From: Halomontanus rarus
Lineage (GTDB): Archaea; Halobacteriota; Halobacteria; Halobacteriales; Natrialbaceae
Strand: one strand, 5' to 3'
Assembly (NCBI RefSeq): GCF_029338335.1
Contig: NZ_CP119797.1
Length of the DNA: 64,000 bases
Shown: piece by piece, positions 53,593 through 61,572 of the stretch
How positions within the stretch are numbered: position 1 is the stretch's first letter
Layout: every line of letters begins with the position of its first letter
Translations under genes and position numbers: made by a program
Notes under the pieces: model-generated
Told to the model about the DNA's origin: nothing
The model's database searches: none
What the model saw: only the letters and a program-made list of their open reading frames with translations

Positions 53593-54438
53593 CTAGAGAT
53601 CCGCGGTCGTAAACCGGTGGTATCCGACGGCGAGTGGGACGACGAGCCAGAGTGCGAGCACGACGAGACCGATTTCGGGAGTCGCGTAGACCGCATCGAT
53701 ACCTTCGGCACCCGTGCTGGCCCCGGCAGCGGAGGCGGACTCGGGCAACACCGCGACGAGCGTCGAGAAGTACGCCGACGTCGGCGGGAGTTGCGAGACG
53801 AGAAAGACCCAGTCGGGCATCTGCTGGGGGAGTGAGAACCCGTTCACGACGTAGACGACAGCCAGCGGCGCGAAATCCCAGAGCAGTTCGAACACGACGA
53901 AGAAGCCGAGCGCGAGCGTCGTCGCTCGAGCGGTCGACCCCGTCGTCGCGGACAGCGAGACGATGATCGCGGCGAACACGCCGGTAAACAGCAGGGTGAC
54001 CAGCAGGAACAGGACGAGTGAGACGACCTCGATCGTGCCGAGTAACGCGAAGCCGACGCCGAATCCGACCCCGAGTCCGATCGCGGCCGCGACGACGAGG
54101 ACGGCGGCTCGACCGAGGACTTTCCCGAGGAGGACCTCGCCTCGCGTGTGTGGTAACGCCAGGAGCAACTTGATACTCCCCAGTTCGCGCTCGCCGGCGA
54201 TCGCCTTGTAGCAGACGACGATCGCCGTCAGGGTGATGAACAGGCTGACCGACCCAGCCATGAAGAAGATCAGTCCGGCGACCGACGGCCCCGTCGGCCC
54301 GCCGAAGAACTCGGGCAGTTCGACGTACGCGTACGACATGAGCGTCGAGACGACGACGAACACGCCGAGCAGCGCCCACAGTGCGCGAGACTGGACGGCG
54401 TCTCGGAAGTCCTTCTTCGCGACGGCCAGCCAGCTCAT
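53593..54438 (-). CDS. ABC-2 type transporter permease
   Basis: A 281-residue membrane protein with about six hydrophobic segments, beginning MSWLAVAKKDFRDAVQSRAL, the usual opening of ABC-2/NosY-type permeases. A large extracellular segment precedes segment 2; YKAIAGERELGSIKLLLALP is the conserved cytoplasmic coupling region. It overlaps the ATPase gene by four bases (ATGA), so both form one operon. The exported substrate is unknown. Confidence 0.92.
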   Translation of the reverse strand: MSWLAVAKKDFRDAVQSRALWALLGVFVVVSTLMSYAYVELPEFFGGPTGPSVAGLIFFMAGSVSLFITLTAIVVCYKAIAGERELGSIKLLLALPHTRGEVLLGKVLGRAAVLVVAAAIGLGVGFGVGFALLGTIEVVSLVLFLLVTLLFTGVFAAIIVSLSATTGSTARATTLALGFFVVFELLWDFAPLAVVYVVNGFSLPQQMPDWVFLVSQLPPTSAYFSTLVAVLPESASAAGASTGAEGIDAVYATPEIGLVVLALWLVVPLAVGYHRFTTADL

Positions 54439-55367
54439 GCGCGAACCTCCTGTTCGTCGGTCGTGTACCGCACGAACAGGTCCTCGAGCGAGGACTCCTC
54501 GACGTCGAAATCCTCGATCGAGACGCCGGCACTATCGAGCGCTTTCAGCACGTCGAATTTCAACGCGCCGCCGCCGCGCAACGTCACTCGAAGCAGGTCA
54601 CCGTCGACCGACGCGCTGGTCACGTCGTCGAATCCCCGCACGGTCTCGAGGGCGGCGTCGTCGACGCCCGCGGTCGAGACGTGGAGCGTCGTCCCGATTT
54701 CGGTCGAGTTGCGGAGCCCATCGACCGTGTCGACGGCGACCAGTCGTCCGCGGTTGATGATCGCCACCCGATCGCAGATCGCCTCGACCTGTTCCATGAT
54801 GTGACTCGAGAAGAAGACCGTCGTGCCGCGTTCGTTCTCCTGCTGGATGATCTCGCGCATCTCTCGGGCGCCGTTCGGATCCAGCCCCGTGGAGGGTTCG
54901 TCCAGAATCAGGAGGTCGGGATCGCCGACCAGCGCCATCGCGAGGACGAGTCGCTGGCGCATCCCCTTCGAGTAGCCACCGGACTTCCGGTCGGCGGCGT
55001 CGAGAATGCCGACCCGCTCGAGGAGGGCGTCGACGTCCGTTTCGGTCTCGGTCGCTTTCGACTCGACGACGAACTCGACGTGCTGGCGGCCGGTGAGTCG
55101 ATCGTAGGTGTGGTAGTCGTCGGGGAGGACGCCGATCCGCTGTCGAACGGCGAGGCTGTCGGCCTGTGCATCGTAGCCGACTACCGTCGCGGTCCCCTCC
55201 GTCGGTCGAATGAAGTCGAGGAGGATGTCGATCGTCGTGGACTTTCCGGCCCCGTTCGGTCCCAGAAAGCCGAAAATCTCTCCCTCTTCGATCGTCAGAT
55301 CGAGGTCGTCGACGGCGACGACGTCGTCGAAGCGTTTGGTCAGTCCAGTGAGTTCGATTGCTGCCAC
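54435..55367 (-). CDS. ABC transporter ATP-binding protein
   Basis: A 310-residue ATPase of the drug/NatA-type exporter group. Walker A is GFLGPNGAGKSTTID, signature SGGYSKGMRQRLVLA, Walker B LLILDEPSTGLDP, then SSHIMEQVEAICDRV. The C-terminal 80 residues form the regulatory extension ending ESSLEDLFVRYTTDEQEVRA. It is the first gene of the pair with the ABC-2 permease. Confidence 0.95.
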   Translation of the reverse strand: MAAIELTGLTKRFDDVVAVDDLDLTIEEGEIFGFLGPNGAGKSTTIDILLDFIRPTEGTATVVGYDAQADSLAVRQRIGVLPDDYHTYDRLTGRQHVEFVVESKATETETDVDALLERVGILDAADRKSGGYSKGMRQRLVLAMALVGDPDLLILDEPSTGLDPNGAREMREIIQQENERGTTVFFSSHIMEQVEAICDRVAIINRGRLVAVDTVDGLRNSTEIGTTLHVSTAGVDDAALETVRGFDDVTSASVDGDLLRVTLRGGGALKFDVLKALDSAGVSIEDFDVEESSLEDLFVRYTTDEQEVRA

Positions 55368-55891
55368 GAGTCACCCCTCCAGCGTCGTACGGTGCCGACG
55401 AGCGGCGGTTACTTGGGTATTCATAACAGACGAAAGCCACTGACGGGGGATAAATGTTATTGATAATATTACATATTGGCAGAATCATTACTCAAATTTG
55501 TTTGAGCCGCGGCTCGCCTTCTCGGGAGGATCGCATTCGAGCGACTCTACTGGCGGTCTGTCACCGCATCTGCTCTCGATATCCGTTCCCGAGAGCGGTC
55601 GACAGAACGATTCTTGATCGATAGCTACAATATGCCGATAACTGAAACGATTCATACACTGACCGAGCAGCAGTCGTTCGATTGAACGCGTCCCGATCAC
55701 CAGTGGTTACGGTATACTCCGTTCGGCTCGCTGAGCGAGTGTCTTTCGTTCTCCGATACCCGCATCCGTCCAGCGGTTCAATCTCTCCCCTCCGAAACGG
55801 GTTCGGTCGCGAGGTATGGGACCTGTCTCCGTCGAGCGCAATCTGTAGGTAGACCGTCCGGCTATCGGTGGAGTCGGCTTCGACCGTTCGC
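55368..55891. other. intergenic region, no gene seen
   Basis: AT-richer around 55440-55500, with TAAATGTTATTGATAATATT that may contain the ABC operon promoter on the minus strand. No supported gene. Confidence 0.4.
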
Positions 55892-56857
55892 TCACCGCTC
55901 GAGTCGTTCGGTCGGCCGTACGGTCAGCGAGTCGTCATCCTCGAGTGCGAGCGTCAGCGTCTCGCCGTCACGGGTAATTTCGACCGTCGCCTCGAACGGC
56001 GACTCGGAGCACACGGTCGTCGACAGCGTCTCCGACCGGATGTGGCCGAACAGTTCCCAGATTGGAACGTCGAACAGGGAGGTGCCATGTTCCCGGAGGA
56101 ATCCGATCGCGGCCGGATGAAACGCGGCCGAGACCTCGATCGGCAAGTGAACGGTGAATCGACACTCACAGCAGGTGCTGACGCTCGTGAAGAACGATCG
56201 CTCACCCAGTTCCTGCGAGTCGACGGTCGTCTCGACGCGGCCGTAACACTCGGGACAGACACCACCCCGGACGAGAACGACGGTACTCCAGATTCGACGG
56301 CTCACGCTTTCGGCGATCTCCGCGGGCGTCCGAGACCGCGTCTGACTTCTCGGGAGGTAGTCGGCGACGAGCGTCGTCTCGCACTCCGCACACGTCACGA
56401 CGAACATATCGTCTCGACGGGCCCCGACGAGTGCCGTCGAGTCACACGCGAGACACCCGCCCTCGAGATCGATCGGTTCGAACGCCGGTGCACGCTCGTA
56501 GACGCCGGAGAAGATGGCGCGAACGAGTTTCCCGCCGGCGCGAGTGAGACGATACCCGTCTTCGGTTTCGTCGACGAACTGCCCGACCAGTTTCTCGAGG
56601 TGGTAGGAAAATTGCGAGGTACTCGCGACGTCGACCGCGTCGTAGAGCTCCGTAAACGACAGGACGTAGCCGTTCGTTCTGTGTTCCCACTCGGCCTCGG
56701 CTAGCGACAGTAGGATCTCGAGGCGCCAGCGGTTGCCGAGTGCTCCGACCGAGTCGATGACGGCCTGATCGATGTGGTTGTAGCCGTCGGCGTCGGCAGG
56801 TTCGGAACGCTGACCGGAATCGGAGCGCCGCTCGTGATCGCCGTCGTTCGTGGTCAT
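55892..56857 (-). CDS. winged-helix transcription regulator with zinc-binding C-terminal domain
   Basis: A 321-residue haloarchaeal regulator. The N-terminal ArsR-like winged helix (about 30-110) reads ALGNRWRLEILLSLAEAEWE, then FSYHLEKLVGQFV and GYRLTRAGGKLVRAI. The C-terminal part has Cys pairs suited to zinc binding: GGCLACDSTAL, VTCAECETTLV, GGVCPECYGRVE and STCCECRFTVHL. The winged helix has the same pattern as the domain fused to the citrate synthase-like protein at 48853-50298. A possible target is the divergent or adjacent transporter operon. Confidence 0.85.
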   Translation of the reverse strand: MTTNDGDHERRSDSGQRSEPADADGYNHIDQAVIDSVGALGNRWRLEILLSLAEAEWEHRTNGYVLSFTELYDAVDVASTSQFSYHLEKLVGQFVDETEDGYRLTRAGGKLVRAIFSGVYERAPAFEPIDLEGGCLACDSTALVGARRDDMFVVTCAECETTLVADYLPRSQTRSRTPAEIAESVSRRIWSTVVLVRGGVCPECYGRVETTVDSQELGERSFFTSVSTCCECRFTVHLPIEVSAAFHPAAIGFLREHGTSLFDVPIWELFGHIRSETLSTTVCSESPFEATVEITRDGETLTLALEDDDSLTVRPTERLER

Positions 56858-57687
56858 AGTACTCCGATTCGTTCTTCCCCTGAACGACGAAAGTCCTGTT
56901 GCTCGTACGTCTCCGTCTTTGTCTCCGCTTTTGCCCCCTGGTGGGTCGGCCCTCTCCGTCTTCGGGTGTGAATCGACTCGAGTCTCGGCACTCCTCTCGA
57001 GTTATGACACGTTTGTTCGAGGGGCACAGGAAGTGCCCCTCAGGGTATCATCAATGAGTTCTACCGCATCAACCGAGCAGACAGTACTGTAAGTAGACCT
57101 GCGAGAGCGCGACCAGTGGGTGTGCTGGAGACAAGAACAACGGGATAGCAAAGCGACGAAGATACCGGCGACGCCAGAGACAGGAGCATTCGCCTCGTCG
57201 ACAGAAAACTAGTTCGCTAACTCTGTCCTCTGTACTGAATACGGTAGTCTGACCGGAACTAGTTGTAGCAAGGAAGGGTTCTGTGCTTAGTACAGGTAGT
57301 AGACTTATCGAAGCAGATATACTCAACTAAATGTAGAACGTTAGCTTTCATGGGGATCTCCATTAACAGTATGCGTCGCAACACCAGCGACGATGAGTAA
57401 GAAGGCTGTTGGCAACATGACCACCGATAAATGGCGAAGAACTTGCTTCGACGGCTCGCTACCTCTCGACGGAGGTGGCCACTGATTCACGGGTGTCTTC
57501 CTCGGTCCCTACGTGACTGGGCACGGAACCACTTGCGAGGCGGATGCGGTGGTCAAACGCTTCGTCTACGAACCCTGAAAACAGTGGGATTATCGAGGAC
57601 GTGCCTGACGTGAAGACTAGGTAAACACGCGCCTACACACGGTGACCACCGGACGATTTTTCTACCCAAACTGCGAGGTCCTACCTG
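56858..57687. other. gene-poor region of about 830 bases
   Basis: No intact gene. Short frames (a 30-codon frame at 57394-57486, and a minus-strand frame at 57069-57326) match nothing I know. Composition from 57030 to 57420 is less GC-rich than the flanks. TATA-like GATTTTTCTACC at 57654-57665 serves the hydrolase at 57688. Confidence 0.4.
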
Positions 57688-58521
57688 ATGAGTGGACGGA
57701 CTCAGATCCCGGAGCGTTGGGAGCGCGGATTCGTCGAAACGAATGGCATCGAGTTGCACTACTGCCGCACCCACGGGTCGGGTCCGCCGTTCGTCGTCTC
57801 CCACGGCTTCACCGACGACGGATACTGTCGGCTCGACCTCGCCCGTGAACTCGGGGACGATTTCGATGTCGTGCTGTACGACGCTCGCGGGCACGGCCGT
57901 TCCGACGCCCCTGACGAGGGGTACGGCGCGCCCGAGCGGGGGGCGGATCTGCTCGGATTGCTCGATGCGCTCGCGCTCGAAGACCCAATCCTGTTCGGCC
58001 ACTCCATGGGTGCCGACACGGTCACGGAGGCCGCGGCCCGCCGACCAGACCGGCCGCGAGCCGTCATCCTCGAAGACCCCGTCTGGATGCTCGACGGGGT
58101 CAATGACGACGTGATCGAGGACGGACCAGACGATGATATCGAGGAGCAGATCGCGGAGTGGCAGGACCACAGCGTCGAGGAACTCCTCGAGGCCGATACG
58201 ATGTTTCGGGAACTCACCGAGTCCGGACAGGCCGACCTCGCACGCCGAGTGGCCGAAGCCAGGCACCGGCTCCGACCAGAGATTGCCCGCGCGTTCGAGG
58301 GCGGACTGCTCGACCCCACCGAGATGTACGGCGATATCGAAGCGCCGACGCTAATCCTGAAAGCCGACGCGGACGAGGCGGAACGCGAGCGGGAACGGGA
58401 GATAGCTGCCTTCCTCCCAGACGGGCGACTCGTGCACGTGGACAACGCCGGACACTGCGTCTTCTGGGACGAGCGGGGTCGTGCAACCGAGGAACTCCGG
58501 GCGTTCCTCACGACGGTTTGA
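57688..58521 (+). CDS. alpha/beta hydrolase
   Basis: A 277-residue alpha/beta-fold hydrolase. The oxyanion region is FVVSHGFTDDG, the nucleophile elbow ILFGHSMGADTV, the acid in LILKADADEAE and the His in VDNAGHCVFWDE. The cap region (about 130-210) is short and acidic. DARGHGRSDAPDEGYGA is typical of the epoxide hydrolase/haloperoxidase-like branch. The substrate is unknown. Together with the next gene it forms a pair of hydrolases, each with its own promoter. Confidence 0.9.
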   Translation: MSGRTQIPERWERGFVETNGIELHYCRTHGSGPPFVVSHGFTDDGYCRLDLARELGDDFDVVLYDARGHGRSDAPDEGYGAPERGADLLGLLDALALEDPILFGHSMGADTVTEAAARRPDRPRAVILEDPVWMLDGVNDDVIEDGPDDDIEEQIAEWQDHSVEELLEADTMFRELTESGQADLARRVAEARHRLRPEIARAFEGGLLDPTEMYGDIEAPTLILKADADEAEREREREIAAFLPDGRLVHVDNAGHCVFWDERGRATEELRAFLTTV

Positions 58522-58616
58522 TGATCTCCGAACCGTGAGCGTCGACCGTCGAAAAACGGCGCGTCGGTAGGGAGATTTTTAACTTTATAATATCATACGA
58601 TCTTGTTCGTAATAGA

Positions 58617-59618
58617 ATGGCCGATCCTACTATCCAGAAGGGAATAACCTACGCTGAGCGTGAGGCCGGTGAAATGAAACTCGATCTCTACCTACCGGAA
58701 CGTGAGGACCCTCCACTCGTCGTCTACGTCCACGGTGGCGGCTGGATCGCAGAGACGCGCTCGAATATCCCCGATCCCGAGCAGTATGCCGCTGAGTGGG
58801 GTTGCGCTATCGCCAGCGTCAGCTACCGCCTCCAAGAGGCGCCCGAGGGGGCGGCCGTCGAAGAGATGTACGACCCGGCAAACCCCACCCCACGGGGTAC
58901 CTTCCCTGACCACTTTGTAGACGTGAAAGCCGGGATTCGATGGCTTCGTGCTCACGCTGACGAGTACGGCTACGACGCCGACCAAATTGCCGCGTGGGGC
59001 TCCTCCGCGGGTGGGCATCTTGCCCTCCTCGCGGGCGTCGTCGACGACGTCACTGACCTCGGGGACGCCTTCGCCGACGAGGTCGAGAAGACCGTCGCGC
59101 CCAACGAATCCAGTGCCGTACAGGCCGTCGTCAGCTGGTACGGCGCCGCCGACTTCAGGCTCGTCGAGGACGAAAGCGAAGGGGCCCAAGAAAGCGAGGG
59201 ACTCATTCCGCTGTTGCTGGGCGGCCCCCAGTCCGAACACCCCGAGCGGTGGGCACAGGCCAGTCCCGTCACGCACGTCACGCCCGAGAGCCCGCCAGCG
59301 CTGTTGATGCACGGCCGCAAAGACGAGGTGGTCGACGTGGAACACAGCCACCGGTTTTTCGACGCCCTGGAGGGGGCTGGAGTGGACGCGGTCTTCTACG
59401 AGCTACACGACCTGAACCACGTCTGGGTCGAAAGTGTCGAAGACATCGAGTCCGAACGCGTGGCGATGGACCTGCTCGCAGCGGACCCGACTCACGCCCA
59501 GTCGGTCTACGAGGCGACACACGTCGAGGACGGCGGGTCGCCCGAACCCCTTTTCGTGGACCTCCCACCCGCTGGTCCCGAGGCTATCCGGCGGTTTCTC
59601 GAACGAACCATCGAGTGA
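58617..59618 (+). CDS. alpha/beta hydrolase (BD-FAE/esterase-like)
   Basis: A 333-residue esterase-like alpha/beta hydrolase. HGGG of the oxyanion hole is in VYVHGGGWIAETR, the nucleophile elbow is AAWGSSAGGHLALLAG, the acid in LMHGRKDEVVDVEHS and the His in ELHDLNHVWVES. The family resembles BD-FAE/feruloyl-esterase and acetylxylan esterase-type enzymes, so polysaccharide deacylation is possible. A strong AT-rich promoter (TTTTTAACTTTATAATAT near 58576-58593) precedes ATG 58617. Confidence 0.9.
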   Translation: MADPTIQKGITYAEREAGEMKLDLYLPEREDPPLVVYVHGGGWIAETRSNIPDPEQYAAEWGCAIASVSYRLQEAPEGAAVEEMYDPANPTPRGTFPDHFVDVKAGIRWLRAHADEYGYDADQIAAWGSSAGGHLALLAGVVDDVTDLGDAFADEVEKTVAPNESSAVQAVVSWYGAADFRLVEDESEGAQESEGLIPLLLGGPQSEHPERWAQASPVTHVTPESPPALLMHGRKDEVVDVEHSHRFFDALEGAGVDAVFYELHDLNHVWVESVEDIESERVAMDLLAADPTHAQSVYEATHVEDGGSPEPLFVDLPPAGPEAIRRFLERTIE

Positions 59619-59639
59619 GCGGATCTCCCATCAACGTCT

Positions 59640-59855
59640 TCATCACCACTCGCGACATCGGCCACCTCATCGGCGAGCGGGCTTCTAGCGGCCTGAAGCA
59701 GAGGGCGCTACCGGATTCGAACAACCGGGACCGACCTCAACTAGATGGTGACGTCTGTACATCTCCATCGAAAACGCGACGCGTTTTCTGGTGCAACGAG
59801 ACGCATCGCGTCTCGTCATGCCCCTTCAGGGCGTGGAGAATGTCAACGCAGTGTG
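59640..59855 (+). pseudogene. decayed 3' end of an IS200/IS605-type element, first copy
   Basis: A + strand frame reads ERASSGLKQRALPDSNNRD and CNETHRVSSCPFRAWRMSTQ with no catalytic part, ending in structured DNA. Two perfect hairpins of identical size follow each other: GAAAACGC-GAC-GCGTTTTC (59770-59788) and CGAGACGC-ATC-GCGTCTCG (59797-59815). Next is CATGCCC-CTTCA-GGGCGTG (59817-59835) and GAGAATGTCAA. The last part resembles the right ends of haloarchaeal IS1341-type elements (TTCAGG..GGAGGATGTCAA). I see no left end or transposase domain. Confidence 0.45.
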
Positions 59856-59961
59856 TGGTTTGGGTCGTTACGATTCGCCGACAGCGCTTGCAGTGACGAG
59901 ATCGACGTCGTGAGATGTTCTGAGAATCAGACGCGACCGATCCATTTGGTCGTCGTATCTA

Positions 59962-60101
59962 GTTACGGTGTCTGCAAGTCGCGTTTGTCGAGGGAACCTC
60001 GACAGGCTGTCAGACTGCGTCTGACAACGTCGTCGAAGCAGGAAGCCCTGCCTCGAGGAACGAGCGGCAGTAGCCGCGAGTGAGTAGCAGGGGTAGTTCA
60101 C
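59962..60101 (+). pseudogene. decayed tnpB 3' end with element right end (guide-RNA scaffold region)
   Basis: The DNA encodes a broken TnpB C-terminus: VSASRV (to 59985), then VVEAGSPA (60029-60052), then after a one-base deletion LEERAAVAASE and stop TAG 60085-60087. This matches the typical end of haloarchaeal IS1341-type TnpB. About 45 bases containing two perfect hairpins, TGTCGAGG-GAA-CCTCGACA (59986-60004) and TGTCAGAC-TGC-GTCTGACA (60008-60026), interrupt it. The right end folds as CCCTGC (60046) with GCAGGG (60087), plus an inner stem GCGGC-AGTA-GCCGC, and finishes GTAGTTCAC (60101). That region encodes the omega/sot RNA scaffold in intact elements. Confidence 0.6.
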
Positions 60102-60136
60102 AGATCTTTGCCCGTCTTCACAGGTCTTTGCCCGTC
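60097..60136 (+). repeat. 20-bp tandem duplication at the element end
   Basis: TTCACAGATCTTTGCCCGTC (60097-60116) is followed directly by TTCACAGGTCTTTGCCCGTC (60117-60136), one mismatch. The first copy begins with the TTCAC that closes the relic element. The second contains the stop codon and last codons of the minus-strand small gene at 60118-60237. Confidence 0.85.
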
Positions 60137-60237
60137 GCTTCTTCCGCGGTCTCTTCAACGCCTTCTGAGATCGCTTCCTCGGTCCCGCCGGAGATGTACC
60201 CCTCGACTATCTCTGATAGTATGTTTGATATGTCCAT
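60118..60237 (-). CDS. small acidic protein, 39 residues
   Basis: ATG 60237 opens 39 codons: MDISNILSEIVEGYISGGTE, then EAISEGVEETAEEATGKDL and TGA. TATA-like GATTTATTATGG at about 60264-60275 on the minus strand is 27-38 bases upstream, fitting a leaderless gene. The product is acidic, with an amphipathic N-terminal helix; no family recognised. An IS relic abuts its 3' end, and the last 20 bases are duplicated there. Confidence 0.55.
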   Translation of the reverse strand: MDISNILSEIVEGYISGGTEEAISEGVEETAEEATGKDL

Positions 60238-60546
60238 GGTTAGAATCCACTCTCAAACCATAATAAATCAATTGATTCGGGGCGTACGACCACGAGAACG
60301 GAGCACCGGGAACTCAGTGAAACTCCGCACCGACCACCGGCTACTCTACCGAAACTGTCTCCACGGGCGAAGTCATCAGTAGAGGTAAGCATTCTACGGG
60401 ACAGGACGTCCGACTCTCGACGATCGTCGCTCCGATTTTGAACTCGCGATTCTGCTCGAAAACGTGTCACGATTCGGTCGCCATTCCCCACGATCTGATC
60501 GTCCGCTTTCCACACCCTTATTGCACCATTCTTCGTAGGGGCTAGT

Positions 60547-60837
60547 ATGTACGATTTAACCGGTTTCCAGCGTGACTTATTGTACGTGGCAGCGGGATTA
60601 GAAGAACCGCACGGACTCGCGATCAAGGACGAACTCGACGACTACTACGAATCCGAAATCCATCACGGCCGGCTGTATCCGAACCTCGATACGTTGGTCG
60701 ACAAAGGACTGCTCGAGAAAGGCGAGATGGACCGCCGAACGAACGTCTACGCAGTGACACGGCGTGGCCGCCGTGAGGTCGAAGCGCGACGCGACTGGGA
60801 GGACCAGTACGTCGGTGAGTTGCTCGCCGACGAGTGA
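60547..60837 (+). CDS. PadR family transcriptional regulator
   Basis: A 96-residue PadR-like winged helix of the short haloarchaeal type. Helix 1 is TGFQRDLLYVAAGL, the recognition region HGLAIKDELDDYY and EIHHGRLYPNLDTLVDKGLL. The wing is NVYAVTRRGRREVEAR. No C-terminal dimerisation domain beyond a short helix. TATA-like CCTTATTG at 60517 lies about 30 bases above ATG 60547. Its target is unknown; it may repress itself or neighbours. Confidence 0.9.
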   Translation: MYDLTGFQRDLLYVAAGLEEPHGLAIKDELDDYYESEIHHGRLYPNLDTLVDKGLLEKGEMDRRTNVYAVTRRGRREVEARRDWEDQYVGELLADE

Positions 60838-61110
60838 CGTCGGGAATCGATCGTACAGCGTCGATGGCAGTCGATTGCGGTCGTCGCGGGAGTCGCTACT
60901 GACGGGGTGGGTCGGTGTCCGCCCAACCGTCCACTCGTCGCCCGATCGGTGTGGAACCCGTTTTAGTCGGGACGTTGACCGTGCTCACGGATCCGTTTCT
61001 TCTCGAGTACCGATGTCGTCGCGGCTCTTCGATCGCTATTCGCTATTCGATATCGGAACCTGGAGATCGAGTGACGACCGTGAACCGTGCTATCGGTGGT
61101 CGGGCGACAC

Positions 61111-61539
61111 TCACTCGAGAAACCGGGCTCGAATTTCCTCGCTCTCGGAACGAGAGGGCATTCGACAGTGCTCTTTCGTGCCGAACAACCGATATCGATT
61201 GGTTGCGACGGCTTCGTACGCCCAGTCTCGAATCGGTTCTGGAACGTATCCGAGTGGGGCGCACAGGGTATAGATACCGCCTAGCGCTGTGAGGATCCGA
61301 ACGACCGCTGCCGACTTTACGTAGCAGTCACCGCCGTCGATCAGGACGACCGACTCGAGCGTCTCGGTCGGGAGATCGTGTGCGGCCAGCAGCGCCTGGC
61401 CGACGTCGGACTGGAGTGACGCGAAGTGGAATTGGCCGTCGGGATCTCGCGGAACGACGAACTGAACGAACCCGTTACAGAGGTTGCAGACGCCGTCGAA
61501 GAGGATGATCGAACCCTCGTCTGGAATCTCGTCGCCCAT
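61111..61539 (-). CDS. DCC family thiol-disulfide oxidoreductase (DUF393)
   Basis: A 142-residue DUF393 protein, named for its DxxCxxC motif: ILFDGVCNLCNGFVQFV near residue 15. The rest follows the family pattern: FHFASLQSDVGQALL, SVVLIDGGDCYVKSAAVVRI, and the C-terminal YEAVATNRYRLFGTKEHCRM. It lies 33 bases after an HTTM-domain membrane protein on the same strand, a common partnership. It is probably involved in thiol-disulfide exchange; the exact role is unknown. Confidence 0.92.
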   Translation of the reverse strand: MGDEIPDEGSIILFDGVCNLCNGFVQFVVPRDPDGQFHFASLQSDVGQALLAAHDLPTETLESVVLIDGGDCYVKSAAVVRILTALGGIYTLCAPLGYVPEPIRDWAYEAVATNRYRLFGTKEHCRMPSRSESEEIRARFLE

Positions 61540-61572
61540 CTGCGTAGTCGTGATCGTGAATTCGGCTCGTCG

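Noticed and set aside
57069..57326. Minus-strand 85-codon frame in the low-GC gap
   Set aside because: No recognisable domain, no promoter, and no conserved pattern; described only as part of the gap.
59694..59745. tRNA-like T-arm (GGTTGTTCGAATCC on the minus strand)
   Set aside because: The loop resembles a T-arm, but the stem does not pair and no anticodon or acceptor arm is present; it lies inside the transposon relic.
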